DNA of 64,000 nt. It comes from Streptomyces tauricus (GTDB lineage: Bacteria > Actinomycetota > Actinomycetes > Streptomycetales > Streptomycetaceae). A program made the position numbers and the translations under genes. Of this stretch, positions 40,351 through 48,787 are shown piece by piece. The number at the start of each line of letters is the position of its first letter. The first letter of the stretch is position 1. The stretch is from positions 1 through 64,000 of the forward strand of contig NZ_BMVY01000025.1 of the NCBI RefSeq assembly GCF_014650955.1, in the 5' to 3' direction. The notes under the pieces were generated by a model. It had not been told where the DNA came from and searched no databases. It saw only the letters and a list, made by a program, of their open reading frames with translations.

Positions 40351-40385
40351 ATGAAGGGCCCGGTCCAGTGGACCGGGCCCTTCAT
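40351..40385 (-). terminator. Terminator of tRNA-Ser(CGA)
   Basis: A 16-bp perfect stem (ATGAAGGGCCCGGTCC and its complement) with a 3-base loop lies just downstream of the tRNA on the minus strand. Confidence 0.9.
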
Positions 40386-40392
40386 CTATCTG

Positions 40393-40477
40393 CGGTAGCG
40401 GAGGGATTTGAACCCTCGGTGACTTGCGCCACACTCGCTTTCGAGGCGAGCTCCTTCGGCCGCTCGGACACGCTACC
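40393..40477 (-). tRNA. tRNA-Ser (anticodon CGA)
   Basis: This class II tRNA has acceptor arms GGTAGCG and CGCTACC, anticodon stem CTCGC/GCGAG with loop CTCGAAA (anticodon CGA, reads UCG), a long variable arm and T-loop GGTTCAAATCC. CCA is not encoded. Confidence 0.96.
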
Positions 40478-40520
40478 GAGAGAGATCCTAGCCCAAGAGG
40501 GGCCGTGCTCGGAAATCGGT

Positions 40521-41021
40521 TCAGCGACCGCGGAAGAACTCCGTGAGCAGCCGGGCGCACTCCTCGTCGAGCACTCCGGCGATCACTTCGGGACGGTGGT
40601 TGAGCCGGCGGTCGCGTACGACGTCCCAGAGGGAGCCGGCCGCGCCCGCCTTCTCGTCCCGCGCGCCGTAGACGACCCGGTCCACGCGGGACTGGACGAG
40701 CGCGCCGGCGCACATCGTGCAGGGTTCGAGGGTGACGACGAGCGTGCAGCCGGTGAGCCGCCACTCCCCGGTCCTCGCGGCGGCGCGGCGGATCGCCAGC
40801 ACCTCGGCGTGGGCGGTCGGGTCCCCGGCCGCCTCACGCTCGTTGTGCCCGGTGGCGAGCACCGTCGTGCCGTCCGGGGCCAGCACCACGGCGCCGACGG
40901 GTACGTCCTTGCCGCGGCCCGCGAGTTCGGCCTGCTCCAGGGCGAGCCGCATCGCGGGCCGCCAGCGGTCACGTACGGGGTCAGGTACGGGGTCGGGTAC
41001 GGCGTGTACGGGACCTTGCAC
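40521..41021 (-). CDS. tadA: tRNA-specific adenosine deaminase TadA
   Basis: This 166-residue zinc deaminase converts A34 of tRNA-Arg(ACG) to inosine so that CGU, CGC and CGA can be read. The zinc ligands and general acid/base are visible as HAE (71-73) and PCTMC (Cys101, Cys104), with NEREAAGDPTAHAE before them. The start may be GTG 41021 or ATG 40952; the longer form keeps the RDRWRPAM segment seen in relatives. The gene for its partner protein precedes it at 41090-41644. Its substrate tRNA is the AICE integration site in this window. Confidence 0.93.
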   Translation of the reverse strand: MQGPVHAVPDPVPDPVRDRWRPAMRLALEQAELAGRGKDVPVGAVVLAPDGTTVLATGHNEREAAGDPTAHAEVLAIRRAAARTGEWRLTGCTLVVTLEPCTMCAGALVQSRVDRVVYGARDEKAGAAGSLWDVVRDRRLNHRPEVIAGVLDEECARLLTEFFRGR

Positions 41022-41089
41022 GGGGCCGTCGGCGTGGCGATCGGTGGGGCCGTCGGCGGGGTCCCGTGCGTCCTGAGCGTTCGGCGGAG

Positions 41090-41644
41090 TCAGCGGACGG
41101 TCTCCAGGACCTCTGCCGCTCCGAGGACCTCGGCGATCTCGCCGAGTGCGTCGGTGCTGTCCAGGGCCAGCAACTCCTTCTCGTTCACACCGAGATCGGT
41201 GAGGACCTCGCGGTCTCCGATGGGTCCGGACGGCACGGTCTCCCCCTTGGAGGTGGTGCCGACGTCGTCCTCTTCGTCGTCGTCGGTCTCGTCCTCGGGT
41301 TCACCGTCCTCCGTGCCGTCGAGGTCGAGGGAGTCCAGGTCGGCGACATCGTCGTCGCCGGGCTCCCGTCCGAGCAGTTCGTCCGTGAGCAGGATCTCGC
41401 CGTACGAACTGCGGGCCGCGGCCGCGCCGTCCGAGACGTAGATGCGAGGGTCCTCCTCGCCGTCCACGCGGACGACTCCGAACCACGCGTCCTCCTGCTC
41501 GATGAAGACGAGCACCGTGTCGTCGTCGACCGAGGCTTCGCGGGCCAGGTCGGCTAGATCCGACAGGGTCTCCACATCGTCGAGCTCTGTGTCGCTCGCT
41601 TCCCACCCGTCTTCGGTGCGCGCGAGCAGTGCGGCGAAGTACAC
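41090..41644 (-). CDS. tRNA adenosine deaminase-associated protein
   Basis: This 184-residue acidic protein has the family opening YFAALLARTEDGWEASDTEL, a middle region with EDAWFGVVRVDGEEDPRIYVSD (split by the Ala-rich segment), an Asp/Glu-rich linker and a C-terminal helical part (LTDLGVNEKELLAL). It is always found just upstream of tadA in actinomycetes. It is probably co-transcribed with tadA; the mechanism is unknown. Confidence 0.9.
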   Translation of the reverse strand: MYFAALLARTEDGWEASDTELDDVETLSDLADLAREASVDDDTVLVFIEQEDAWFGVVRVDGEEDPRIYVSDGAAAARSSYGEILLTDELLGREPGDDDVADLDSLDLDGTEDGEPEDETDDDEEDDVGTTSKGETVPSGPIGDREVLTDLGVNEKELLALDSTDALGEIAEVLGAAEVLETVR

Positions 41645-42060
41645 CGTGACTCTCCCACTGGTCCTAGGCGTGCCGGTTGGGGGTCCCCCCGGCGGAGGTT
41701 GTGGGCGGGGGATACGTGCTCCGAGCCCCGCCCACTCGGAATCGTGGCAGAAACAGAGCGTTCAGGAGAGGTCTTCGGCTCGCTGTGTCCCGGTCGCGTT
41801 CCCACGCCCGGTCGCGTGGCGCGTGCGTCACGCCGCCGCATGGCCTCACCTGGGCGCCCGGCGCCCACCGACAGCGGGATCGTACGCCGCCGAACCCCGG
41901 CTTCGTACGCGCCCACCCACCCACGACCCGGCGGGTCGCCCACCGATGCCCCTACGGGGGCGCGGACGGGGCGGCCAGGTAGGCCCTGCCGGTTCAGGCG
42001 AACGGGGCGGCTGCGTCGGCCCTGCCGGGCAGTCGGCTCGCGGTCGGCGGCGGAGCTGGG
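41645..42060. other. Intergenic region without a supported gene
   Basis: About 415 bases. Near 41678 is a GGTTGGGGGTCCCCCC-type inverted sequence followed by GGCGGAGGTTGTGGG, which I recall as a common Streptomyces intergenic motif. The rest is GC-rich with no persuasive open frame, RNA gene or hairpin. Confidence 0.5.
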
Positions 42061-42243
42061 TTACCAGCGGAACGTGCGCATGCGCATGGCGTGGCGCAGG
42101 CGGGCCGTTTTGGCTCGGCGGGGCTGCACCCGGTCGCGCAGTTCGCGGGCCTCCGTGAGTTCCCGTAGGAACTGGGCCCTGCGCCTGCGGCGCTGGGCGT
42201 CGCTCTCCAGGTCTTCCCGGTTTCGTCGTTCCGGGTCCGGCAT
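42061..42243 (-). CDS. Small Arg-rich conserved protein
   Basis: This 60-residue, strongly basic helical protein (MPDPERRNREDLESDAQRRR then FLRELTEARELRDRV) starts at ATG 42243 behind GGGGGTG. It is divergent from upp. The regular helix-forming composition and ribosome site support a real gene; I recall homologues beside upp in Streptomyces. Nucleic-acid binding is only a guess from charge. Confidence 0.7.
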   Translation of the reverse strand: MPDPERRNREDLESDAQRRRRRAQFLRELTEARELRDRVQPRRAKTARLRHAMRMRTFRW

Positions 42244-42416
42244 CGGCAACACCCCCAGTAGGTCATTCCCACTTTCCCCCCGACGGGCGGTTTGATGCCA
42301 GCGGAGGTTTGCGCGATGGCAGCGGCGAAGTGTTCGCGAGCCGGATGCGCGCCGGTTGCGCACCAGGTGGCGACGGGCGACAGGCGGCCTGGACGCGCCC
42401 GGATACCCTGGTGGAC

Positions 42417-43052
42417 ATGCGTCTCCACGTCGTCGACCACCCCCTGGTCGCTCATAAGCTCACCACGCTGCGCGACCGCCGCACCGACTCCCCGACCTTC
42501 CGTCGGCTCGCCGACGAGCTGGTCACCCTGCTCGCCTACGAGGCCACGCGGGACGTGCGCACCGAGCAGGTCGACATCGAGACCCCGGTGTCCGGCACCA
42601 CGGGCGTCAAGCTGTCCTACCCGCGCCCCCTCGTCGTACCGATCCTGCGAGCCGGCCTCGGCATGCTCGACGGCATGGTGCGGCTGCTGCCGACCGCCGA
42701 GGTGGGTTTCCTCGGCATGATCCGCGACGAGGAGACGCTCCAGGCGTCCACGTACGCGACCCGTATGCCGGAGGACCTCTCCGGGCGCCAGGTGTACGTC
42801 CTGGACCCGATGCTGGCCACCGGTGGCACCCTCGTCGCGGCGATCCAGGAGCTGATCAAGCGCGGCGCCGACGACGTGACGGCCGTTGTCCTGCTCGCCG
42901 CCCCCGAGGGCGTAGAGGTCATGGAGCGCGACCTCGCGGGCGCCCCGGTCACCGTCGTGACCGCGTCGGTCGACGAGCGCCTGAACGAACACGGCTACAT
43001 CGTCCCGGGCCTGGGCGACGCGGGAGACCGGATGTACGGCGCGGCCGAGTAG
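42417..43052 (+). CDS. upp: Uracil phosphoribosyltransferase
   Basis: This 211-residue enzyme makes UMP from uracil and PRPP in pyrimidine salvage. The PRPP-binding loop VLDPMLATGGT and the C-terminal uracil-binding segment GYIVPGLGDAGDRMYG are intact, and the length is normal. ATG 42417 is used; the open frame runs 36 codons further upstream without a ribosome site. TACCCT lies about eight bases before the ATG, so the mRNA may be leaderless. Confidence 0.96.
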   Translation: MRLHVVDHPLVAHKLTTLRDRRTDSPTFRRLADELVTLLAYEATRDVRTEQVDIETPVSGTTGVKLSYPRPLVVPILRAGLGMLDGMVRLLPTAEVGFLGMIRDEETLQASTYATRMPEDLSGRQVYVLDPMLATGGTLVAAIQELIKRGADDVTAVVLLAAPEGVEVMERDLAGAPVTVVTASVDERLNEHGYIVPGLGDAGDRMYGAAE

Positions 43053-43135
43053 CGCAGCCGGATCCCGGACCGCCTTCGTCCTTCTTCGGCAGGCCTTCCC
43101 CGGCCGCCCCTCAGCCCTGTCTCAGCAGTCCTGTC

Positions 43136-43774
43136 TCAGCAGTCCTTCTTCGTCGAGGGCGCCGGTTCGGGCCTGGCCAGCGTGGTCAGTGCCTTGTCGG
43201 CGTCCTCTTTCGTCGTCAGGGCCTTGTAGGTCTTGCCGAGGATCAAATCGACCTCCGCGGGCTTGGCCCGGGTGTCGGTCTTCAGCTCGGCACCGGCGAG
43301 CTGGGTCGCGAGGACGGGGAGGGCGGCGTCGGCGGCCGCCTTCGCGCCGAGTACGACGCCGGGCCCGTCGACCTTCTTGTCGTACGCCTTGGTCGCGTTG
43401 CCCACCTCGCCGATCTTGAAGCCGCGCTTCTTCAGCGCGTCCGCGGTGTCCTTGGCGAGGCCCTTGCGAGCCGTGGCGTTGAGGACGTTCACGGTGATCT
43501 GGCCGGGCTCGGGCAGGGCTTTGACCGGGCTCGCGGAGGGCGAGGGTGACGTCTTGCAGCCCGGTGCGGAACCCGCCGCGGACGCCTTGTCGCCACCGCC
43601 CGTGAAGACGTCGATGAGCTGCAGGGTGCCCCAGCCGGCCAGTCCGAGTGCGGTGACGGAGGCGGCGACCGCGAGCACGATCCTGCGGCGCCCCCGGTTT
43701 CTGCGCATCCGTGGGTACTTGTCCCCCGTGATCCGGTACTGGCCGCCCATGCCAGGGGGAGTGAGCATGCTCAT
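43136..43774 (-). CDS. LytR C-terminal-domain membrane protein
   Basis: This 212-residue protein has a basic cytoplasmic N-terminus, one TM helix (about 33-55) and an extracytoplasmic LytR_C domain (about 88-185, ITVNVLNATARKGLAKDTADALKKRGF). Such stand-alone LytR_C proteins occur near cell-wall functions; the role is unknown. ATG 43774 lacks a strong ribosome site. The C-terminal Cys (KKDC) and a Cys after the TM could form a disulfide. Confidence 0.85.
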   Translation of the reverse strand: MSMLTPPGMGGQYRITGDKYPRMRRNRGRRRIVLAVAASVTALGLAGWGTLQLIDVFTGGGDKASAAGSAPGCKTSPSPSASPVKALPEPGQITVNVLNATARKGLAKDTADALKKRGFKIGEVGNATKAYDKKVDGPGVVLGAKAAADAALPVLATQLAGAELKTDTRAKPAEVDLILGKTYKALTTKEDADKALTTLARPEPAPSTKKDC

Positions 43775-44050
43775 GGGCGCAGCGTAGTGCGCCGAAGCGG
43801 CGATGCCTACTAGATGATCATTGACCGGGGCCCAGTCCAACCCAAAAGGGCCAACCCGGGCAGACGGCGGCCGGGCAGGCGCGACCAGGCGTGGGCCGAC
43901 CCAGGCGCGGGTCGACCGGGAGTGGTCCGGCCAGGCGTGGCCCCACCGGGCCCGGTCCGACCCCGGGCGGGTCGGTGTACGCGTGAGCCGAGCGGGCTCC
44001 CGGGCAGGCGTCGGCCACCCAGGGGTGAACCGGGCCGGGCGAGGGAGGGC
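43775..44050. other. Low-complexity intergenic segment
   Basis: This segment holds several imperfect copies of CCAGGCG(T/C)GGNCC and GGGCAGGCG with no supported gene. The repeats lie between the 5' end of the LytR_C gene and the 3' end of the ParB-like gene. Confidence 0.5.
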
Positions 44051-44347
44051 TCAGTCCAGTTCGAGGACGCGGGCGTGGAGGACCTGGCGCTGCTGGAGCG
44101 CTGCACGGACGGCGCGGTGCAGGCCGTCCTCCAGGTACAGATCGCCCTGCCACTTCACCACGTGTGCGAAGAGGTCGCCGTAGAACGTGGAGTCCTCGGC
44201 GAGCAGCGTTTCCAGGTCGAGCTGGCCCTTGGTCGTCACCAGCTGATCGAGGCGGACCGGGCGCGGCGCGACATCCGCCCACTGCCGGGTGCTTTCCCGG
44301 CCGTGGTCGGGGTACGGCCGTCCGTTTCCGATGCGCTTGAAGATCAC
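44051..44347 (-). CDS. ParB/sulfiredoxin-like small protein
   Basis: This 98-residue protein has a C-terminal half, GDLYLEDGLHRAVRAALQQR, that resembles the DGHHR-type core of ParB-N/sulfiredoxin folds, while its N-terminus is MIFKRIGNGRPYPDHGRE. Related Streptomyces proteins are, as I recall, annotated as VapB-like antitoxins, which I do not find convincing; no toxin gene is adjacent. It starts at GTG 44347. Confidence 0.7.
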   Translation of the reverse strand: MIFKRIGNGRPYPDHGRESTRQWADVAPRPVRLDQLVTTKGQLDLETLLAEDSTFYGDLFAHVVKWQGDLYLEDGLHRAVRAALQQRQVLHARVLELD

Positions 44348-44520
44348 ACGGAAAGCCTACCGGTCAAGAGCTTCCGGGCGCAGCCATGGCGCCGGAGTGC
44401 GACGCTGGAAATGACGTCGTAAAAGTGGGCAAACCGGTAATTCTCCCAGATCACCCGTTCATGATCCGTTCCGAAACGGGCCGAGAACGGGCTCGGGAAA
44501 GCCGGGAACAGGGGCCTTAA

Positions 44521-46230
44521 ATGACTGACAGTGAAGCGCCGCGGGCGGGGACGGCCGGACCCCAGGCATCCGAGGCATCCGAGGCATCCGAGGTCGCCAC
44601 GCCCGACACCGAGGCGTCCCGCCCAGTGGCGCCCGGCCCCGTGGCGCGAGGCGCCACGCCCGCCCTTGCGCCGCAAGTCCTGGAGATCGCCTCCGGGTAC
44701 GCCTTCCCGGGGCCCGCGCTCGATCTGGGAGCCCTCCTGTGGGACGGGCGGTGCCTGCCGGACGCGCAGATCCGTATCCCGCTGGGGATGCTCAACCGAC
44801 ACGGGCTGGTGGCCGGCGCCACCGGCACCGGCAAGACCAAGACCCTGCAGCTCGTCGCGGAGCAGTTGTCGGCGCAGGGCGTGCCCGTGTTCCTTGCGGA
44901 TGTGAAGGGTGACGTCTCCGGGATCTCGGCACCCGGTCAGGAGAACGACAAGGTGCGCGCGCGGGCCTCGGAGGTCCGCCAGGAGTGGACGCCGGCCGGC
45001 TTCCCGTGCGAGTTCTACGCCCTCGGAGGCATAGGCCACGGCATCCCCGTACGCGCCACCGTCACCAGTTTCGGACCGGTCCTGCTGTCCAAGGTGCTCC
45101 GGCTGAACCAGACGCAGGAGCAGTCGCTCGGCCTGATCTTCCATTACGCCGACCAGAAGGGCCTGGAGCTGGTCGACCTGAAGGACCTGCGAGCCGTGGT
45201 CACCTTCCTCACCTCCGACGAGGGAAAGTCCGAGCTGAAGGGCATCGGCGGGCTCTCCACGGCCACGGCCGGGGTGATCCTGCGCTCGCTGACCGCGTTC
45301 GAGGCGCAGGGGATGAGCCCGTTCTTCGGGGAGCCGGAGTTCGACACGAACGAGCTGCTGAAGGTGGCGGCGGACGGCCGCGGCACGGTCTCCGTCCTGG
45401 AGCTGCCCGCGGTGCAGGACAAACCGCAGCTCTTCTCGACGTTCCTGATGTGGCTGCTCGCCGACCTCTTCCACGACCTCCCCGAGGTCGGTGACCTCGA
45501 CAAGCCGAAGCTCGTCTTCTTCTTCGACGAGTCGCATCTGCTCTTCGGCGACGCGTCCAGGGCCTTCCTGGACTCCATCACGCAGACCGTCCGGCTGATT
45601 CGCTCGAAAGGGGTCGGCATCTTCTTCGTCACCCAGACCCCCAAGGACGTACCCGCGGACGTCCTCGCCCAGCTGGGCAACCGTGTGCAGCACGCGCTGC
45701 GCGCCTTCACCCCCGACGACCAGAAGGCGCTCAAGGCCACGGTGAAGACGTTCCCCGACTCCCCGTACGACCTGGAGGAGGTCCTCACCGCCCTCGGCAC
45801 CGGGGAGGCCGTCGTCACCGTCCTCAGCGAGAAGGGCGCGCCGACGCCGGTCGCGGCGACGCGGCTGCGGGCGCCGGAGTCCCTGATGGGCCCGGTCGAC
45901 CCCGCGGTTCTCGACCGGGCGGTCGAACAGTCGCCGCTGCACGCGCGCTACGCCCTCGCGGTCGACCGCGAATCGGCGTACGAGAAGCTGCGCGCCGCGG
46001 ACGCGAATGCGGGCGCGGCCCGGGAGGCGGGCACGGAGCCGGAGAAGGGCGCGGAGCCGGAGAAGGGCGCGGGCGGGGGCCGTGCCCGGAAGGCCGAGGA
46101 GGAGGACCCGTCCGTCGTTCAGCAGGTCATGGGCAGCGGGGTCTTCAAGTCGCTGGCCCGCAGCCTGGGTACGCAGATCGGGCGCGAGATCACCCGCTCG
46201 GTCTTCGGCACGGCCCGGCGCAGGCGGTAG
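44521..46230 (+). CDS. HerA-like ATPase (DUF853, YjgR type)
   Basis: This 569-residue P-loop ATPase of the HerA/FtsK superfamily has Walker A GATGTGKT (99-106), the FLADVKGD segment, Walker B LVFFFDESH, an arginine-finger-like region and a C-terminal helical extension with a short Glu-Pro-Glu-Lys-Gly-Ala repeat (about 507-522). Relatives of the YjgR group are proposed DNA helicases or translocases of unknown task. The low-complexity N-terminus (about 1-45) precedes the conserved domain. ATG 44521 is used. Confidence 0.9.
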   Translation: MTDSEAPRAGTAGPQASEASEASEVATPDTEASRPVAPGPVARGATPALAPQVLEIASGYAFPGPALDLGALLWDGRCLPDAQIRIPLGMLNRHGLVAGATGTGKTKTLQLVAEQLSAQGVPVFLADVKGDVSGISAPGQENDKVRARASEVRQEWTPAGFPCEFYALGGIGHGIPVRATVTSFGPVLLSKVLRLNQTQEQSLGLIFHYADQKGLELVDLKDLRAVVTFLTSDEGKSELKGIGGLSTATAGVILRSLTAFEAQGMSPFFGEPEFDTNELLKVAADGRGTVSVLELPAVQDKPQLFSTFLMWLLADLFHDLPEVGDLDKPKLVFFFDESHLLFGDASRAFLDSITQTVRLIRSKGVGIFFVTQTPKDVPADVLAQLGNRVQHALRAFTPDDQKALKATVKTFPDSPYDLEEVLTALGTGEAVVTVLSEKGAPTPVAATRLRAPESLMGPVDPAVLDRAVEQSPLHARYALAVDRESAYEKLRAADANAGAAREAGTEPEKGAEPEKGAGGGRARKAEEEDPSVVQQVMGSGVFKSLARSLGTQIGREITRSVFGTARRRR

Positions 46231-46303
46231 CCGGAACCGCTTCCCCGGCCGACTCCCCCGACGGCGGGGGCGAACCGACCGCGGCCCGCCCCCACCGGTC
46301 GGT

Positions 46304-46522
46304 TCAGTCGCGCCGGCGATTCCGGGACGGGAGCTGCTCCGAACCCGAAGCCGAACCCGAGCCCGACGCCGAACCCGGTGACGGCGTCGGCGTCGGCGTG
46401 GGGTTCGCGTTCGGGTTCGGGTTGGGTGCGGCCCGGCGGGTTTCGGGGGGCGGCTTCGGGGCGTTGCGGAGGGATTCGGCGCGTACCAGGGCGCGCAGGA
46501 TCGCGTACGGGTCCATCGGCAT
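46304..46522 (-). CDS. Small Pro/Asn-rich protein
   Basis: This 72-residue protein opens with MPMDPYAILRALVRAESLRN behind AGAGGA. After this helix it becomes a Pro/Asn/Thr then Ser/Gly repeat tail. It lies 60 bp downstream of the repeat-rich gene on the same strand. The well-formed start supports a real gene; the tail may be drifting. Confidence 0.5.
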   Translation of the reverse strand: MPMDPYAILRALVRAESLRNAPKPPPETRRAAPNPNPNANPTPTPTPSPGSASGSGSASGSEQLPSRNRRRD

Positions 46523-46582
46523 GGAGAGGGTCCTCTCGTGCTGCTGGGGGGAGGGGGAGCGGTCCGGTCGGGGCCGGGCTCC

Positions 46583-47704
46583 TCAGCAGCGGAGGACCAT
46601 GCAGCGCAGGGCGCGCGGGGCGGGGGCGTGGTGGAGGGCGCGGGCGCGCGAAGGGGGGCGTTCGGTGGCGGCGGCGGGGCCGTACGCGGACCGCCCCGCC
46701 GGGCGCTGGGGTACCAGGGGGCGGTGGCTCTGCCGCGAGGCCGACCGGAAAGCCGTGTCCAGGACGTCGTGCGGGTGCTCGAGACCGGACTCGTTGGAGA
46801 GGGCGGCTGGCGGGGCCGTACGGATCCCGCCGTTCCCGCCCGCTGAACCGGCCGAGCACAGTGCGCACAGCGCGCACAACAGCGAGACGAGCGTCACGAG
46901 GAACCGCCGCCGGGCGGGCCGGCGCGGAGCGCGCGGTGCGAACGGGCCAGGCCCCCGGTCGGGAGTCCACCCGACCGGCGCCCGGGCCGAACTCCGGTCG
47001 GAACGCCAGCCGGGCTTCCTGTTCGGACTCCAGCCGGGTGTCCGGGCTGGACTCCGGTCCGGGCTCCGGTCGGAACTCCAGCCGGGCTTTCGGTCCGGGC
47101 TCCGGTCGGAATCCCAGCCGGGCTTTCGGTCCGGGCTCCGGTCGGAATCCCAGCCGGGCTTTCGGGCCGGACCCCGGTCGGAACTCCAGCCGGGCTTCCG
47201 GGTCGGACTCCGGTCGGAACTCCAGCTGTGGGTCCGGGCTGGATTCCGAACGGGACTCCGGTCCGGGCTCCGGTCGGAATCCCAGCCGGGCTTCCGGGTC
47301 GGACCCCGGTCGGAACTCCAGCCGGGTGTCCGGGTTGGACTCCGAACCGGACTCCGGTCCGGGCTCCGGTCGGAATCCCGGCTGGGCTTCCGGATCGGAC
47401 TCCCGTCGGGACCCCAGCCGGAACTCCAGCCGTGGGCCCGGGCTGGACTCCGAACGGGACTCCGGGCCGAACTCCGGTCGGGACTCCAGCCGGGAGTCCG
47501 CGCCGGGCTCCAGCCGGAACGCCAGCTGGGAGTCTGCGCCGAGCTCCGAGCAGGATCCCAGCCGGAACCCCGGCCGGGCGCCGGGGCCGGACTCCGGTCG
47601 GGACTCCAGCCGGGAGTCCGCGCCGGGCTCCAGCCGGAACTCCCGCCCGGAGTCCGAGCAGGACTCCGGGCGGGATGCCGGTCGAGGCTCCGGTCGGGGC
47701 TCAT
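46583..47704 (-). CDS. Repeat-rich protein with hydrophobic segment (frame and start uncertain)
   Basis: This 373-codon frame has about 230 residues of 12-residue repeats (consensus SPDRKPGWDSDR) followed by a basic stretch and a signal/TM-like helix (FLVTLVSLLCALCALCSAGSAG), then a C-terminal region (DVLDTAFRSASRQSHRPLVPQRPAGRSAYGPAAATERPP, split by no stop) that I recall as conserved in Streptomyces. The repeat is also open in other frames on both strands, so the true start may lie after the repeats, making the helix an N-terminal signal. The C-terminal part is the better supported coding region. Confidence 0.45.
   Translation of the reverse strand: MSPDRSLDRHPARSPARTPGGSSGWSPARTPGWSPDRSPAPAPGRGSGWDPARSSAQTPSWRSGWSPARTPGWSPDRSSARSPVRSPARAHGWSSGWGPDGSPIRKPSRDSDRSPDRSPVRSPTRTPGWSSDRGPTRKPGWDSDRSPDRSPVRNPARTHSWSSDRSPTRKPGWSSDRGPARKPGWDSDRSPDRKPGWDSDRSPDRKPGWSSDRSPDRSPARTPGWSPNRKPGWRSDRSSARAPVGWTPDRGPGPFAPRAPRRPARRRFLVTLVSLLCALCALCSAGSAGGNGGIRTAPPAALSNESGLEHPHDVLDTAFRSASRQSHRPLVPQRPAGRSAYGPAAATERPPSRARALHHAPAPRALRCMVLRC
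46986..47692. repeat. Long 36-bp tandem-repeat tract
   Basis: The tract consists of 36-bp units, GGTCCGGGCTCCGGTCGGAA plus 16 more bases, clearest and nearly identical at about 47075-47165 and degenerate to both sides, over about 700 bp. The period is a multiple of three, and open frames span it in several frames on both strands. Confidence 0.85.
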
Positions 47705-47978
47705 GAGAGTTCATGTCCCCGGTCGGAGGGCCCGGCGCATCGGCCGCACCGCCAGAACCGCTCACTTGGCGTAGGACGGCGGGCCAGGGCCGGGGCCATG
47801 GCCGGGATCGGGCCTGGGATCGGGCCCGGGGACAGGGCCATGGCCGGGGTCGGGGTTGGGGGCGAGGCCATAGCCGAGGCCAGGGCCGGTGCGGGGGCCG
47901 GGGCCGGGCCCGGGGTCGGGCGTGGCCACCCCCGGCCCCGCCCCCGGGGGTGGCCCGGCCCGTACGACGCCACCCCGC

Positions 47979-48650
47979 TCAGAGCGCGCGCGGTACGGCT
48001 CGGGCCCGCTTGCGCAACTGGTACGCCGTGATGATCTCCGTGATGCCGAGGGCCAGCAGCCAGGCGCCGCCGACGACGGTGAGGACGGCCACCGACTCGA
48101 AGGGGGAGACGATCAGGACGACACCGGCGAGGAGGCTGAGGATCCCGAGCAGGATCTGCCAGCCCCGGGCGGGTACGGACGGGTCGGACGCGGCGGCCAG
48201 CGTGTGCGTGACACCACGGAACAGCCAGCCGATGCCGATCCACAGCGCGAGCAGCAGGATCGACTGCATCGCGCCGCGGAAGCAGAACAGGCCCAGCAGG
48301 ATCGACAGCGCTCCGCTGATGAAGGCCATCACCCGCAGGGAGGTCGCCGTGTGCGTCCCGAAGGCGGAGGCCAGCTGGAGCACGCCGCTGAAGAGCAGAT
48401 AGAGCCCGAAGAGCACGCCCGCCGCCAGCAGCGTCGCCTCGGGCCACACCAGCAGCATGATGCCGAGCGCCAGCGCGGCGATCCCGGCGACCAGTACGGC
48501 CTGCCAAGCGGTGCGGGAGAGCAGGGAGAAGGGACCTTCTAGGCGGTCGGGTTCGTGGAGATCGCCGGCCCGGCGCGGGTCGCGGGCCGCGTGGGCCCGC
48601 CGGTCGTCGTATTCAGGCCCCCAGGGGCCGCCACTCGGTACCTCGGCCAT
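47979..48650 (-). CDS. HdeD/DUF308 family membrane protein
   Basis: This 223-residue protein has a polar N-terminus (about 1-45) and six TM helices in three repeated pairs, typical of DUF308/HdeD proteins linked to acid resistance in enterobacteria. Streptomyces members have no proven role. ATG 48650 is used. The C-terminus is basic and cytoplasmic (RKRARAV). The 274 bases between this gene and the repeat-rich gene are low-complexity GGCCGGGG sequence with no gene seen. Confidence 0.88.
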   Translation of the reverse strand: MAEVPSGGPWGPEYDDRRAHAARDPRRAGDLHEPDRLEGPFSLLSRTAWQAVLVAGIAALALGIMLLVWPEATLLAAGVLFGLYLLFSGVLQLASAFGTHTATSLRVMAFISGALSILLGLFCFRGAMQSILLLALWIGIGWLFRGVTHTLAAASDPSVPARGWQILLGILSLLAGVVLIVSPFESVAVLTVVGGAWLLALGITEIITAYQLRKRARAVPRAL

Positions 48651-48713
48651 GCCTCATGCTCAGCCGGAACCGAAACCCCTGCCACTCGTGACACCCGAAC
48701 GACTGATCCCTAC

Positions 48714-48778
48714 GGAACCCCACCCCGGAACCCCACCCCGGAACCCCACCCCGGAACCCCACCCCGGAACCTCACCCT
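48714..48778. repeat. Five tandem 13-bp units
   Basis: GGAACCCCACCCC is repeated, four exact copies and one with two changes, between the 5' end of the HdeD gene and the 3' end of the HhH-GPD gene. It ends ten bases before the HhH-GPD stop codon. Confidence 0.9.
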
Positions 48779-48787
48779 CCGGAATTC

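Noticed and set aside
40952..41089. Separate small gene between tadA and its partner
   Set aside because: The sequence is a GTACGG-type repeat-rich spacer that forms part of the longer TadA N-terminus or its leader; no independent start is convincing.
44051..44347. VapB antitoxin of a toxin-antitoxin pair
   Set aside because: No PIN-domain toxin or other partner is adjacent, and the visible DGLHR-type core points to a ParB/sulfiredoxin-like fold.
46119..47765. 548-codon frame and overlapping plus-strand frames across the 36-bp repeats
   Set aside because: The repeat period is a multiple of three, so several frames stay open by chance. Only the frame with a plausible hydrophobic C-terminal part was kept.
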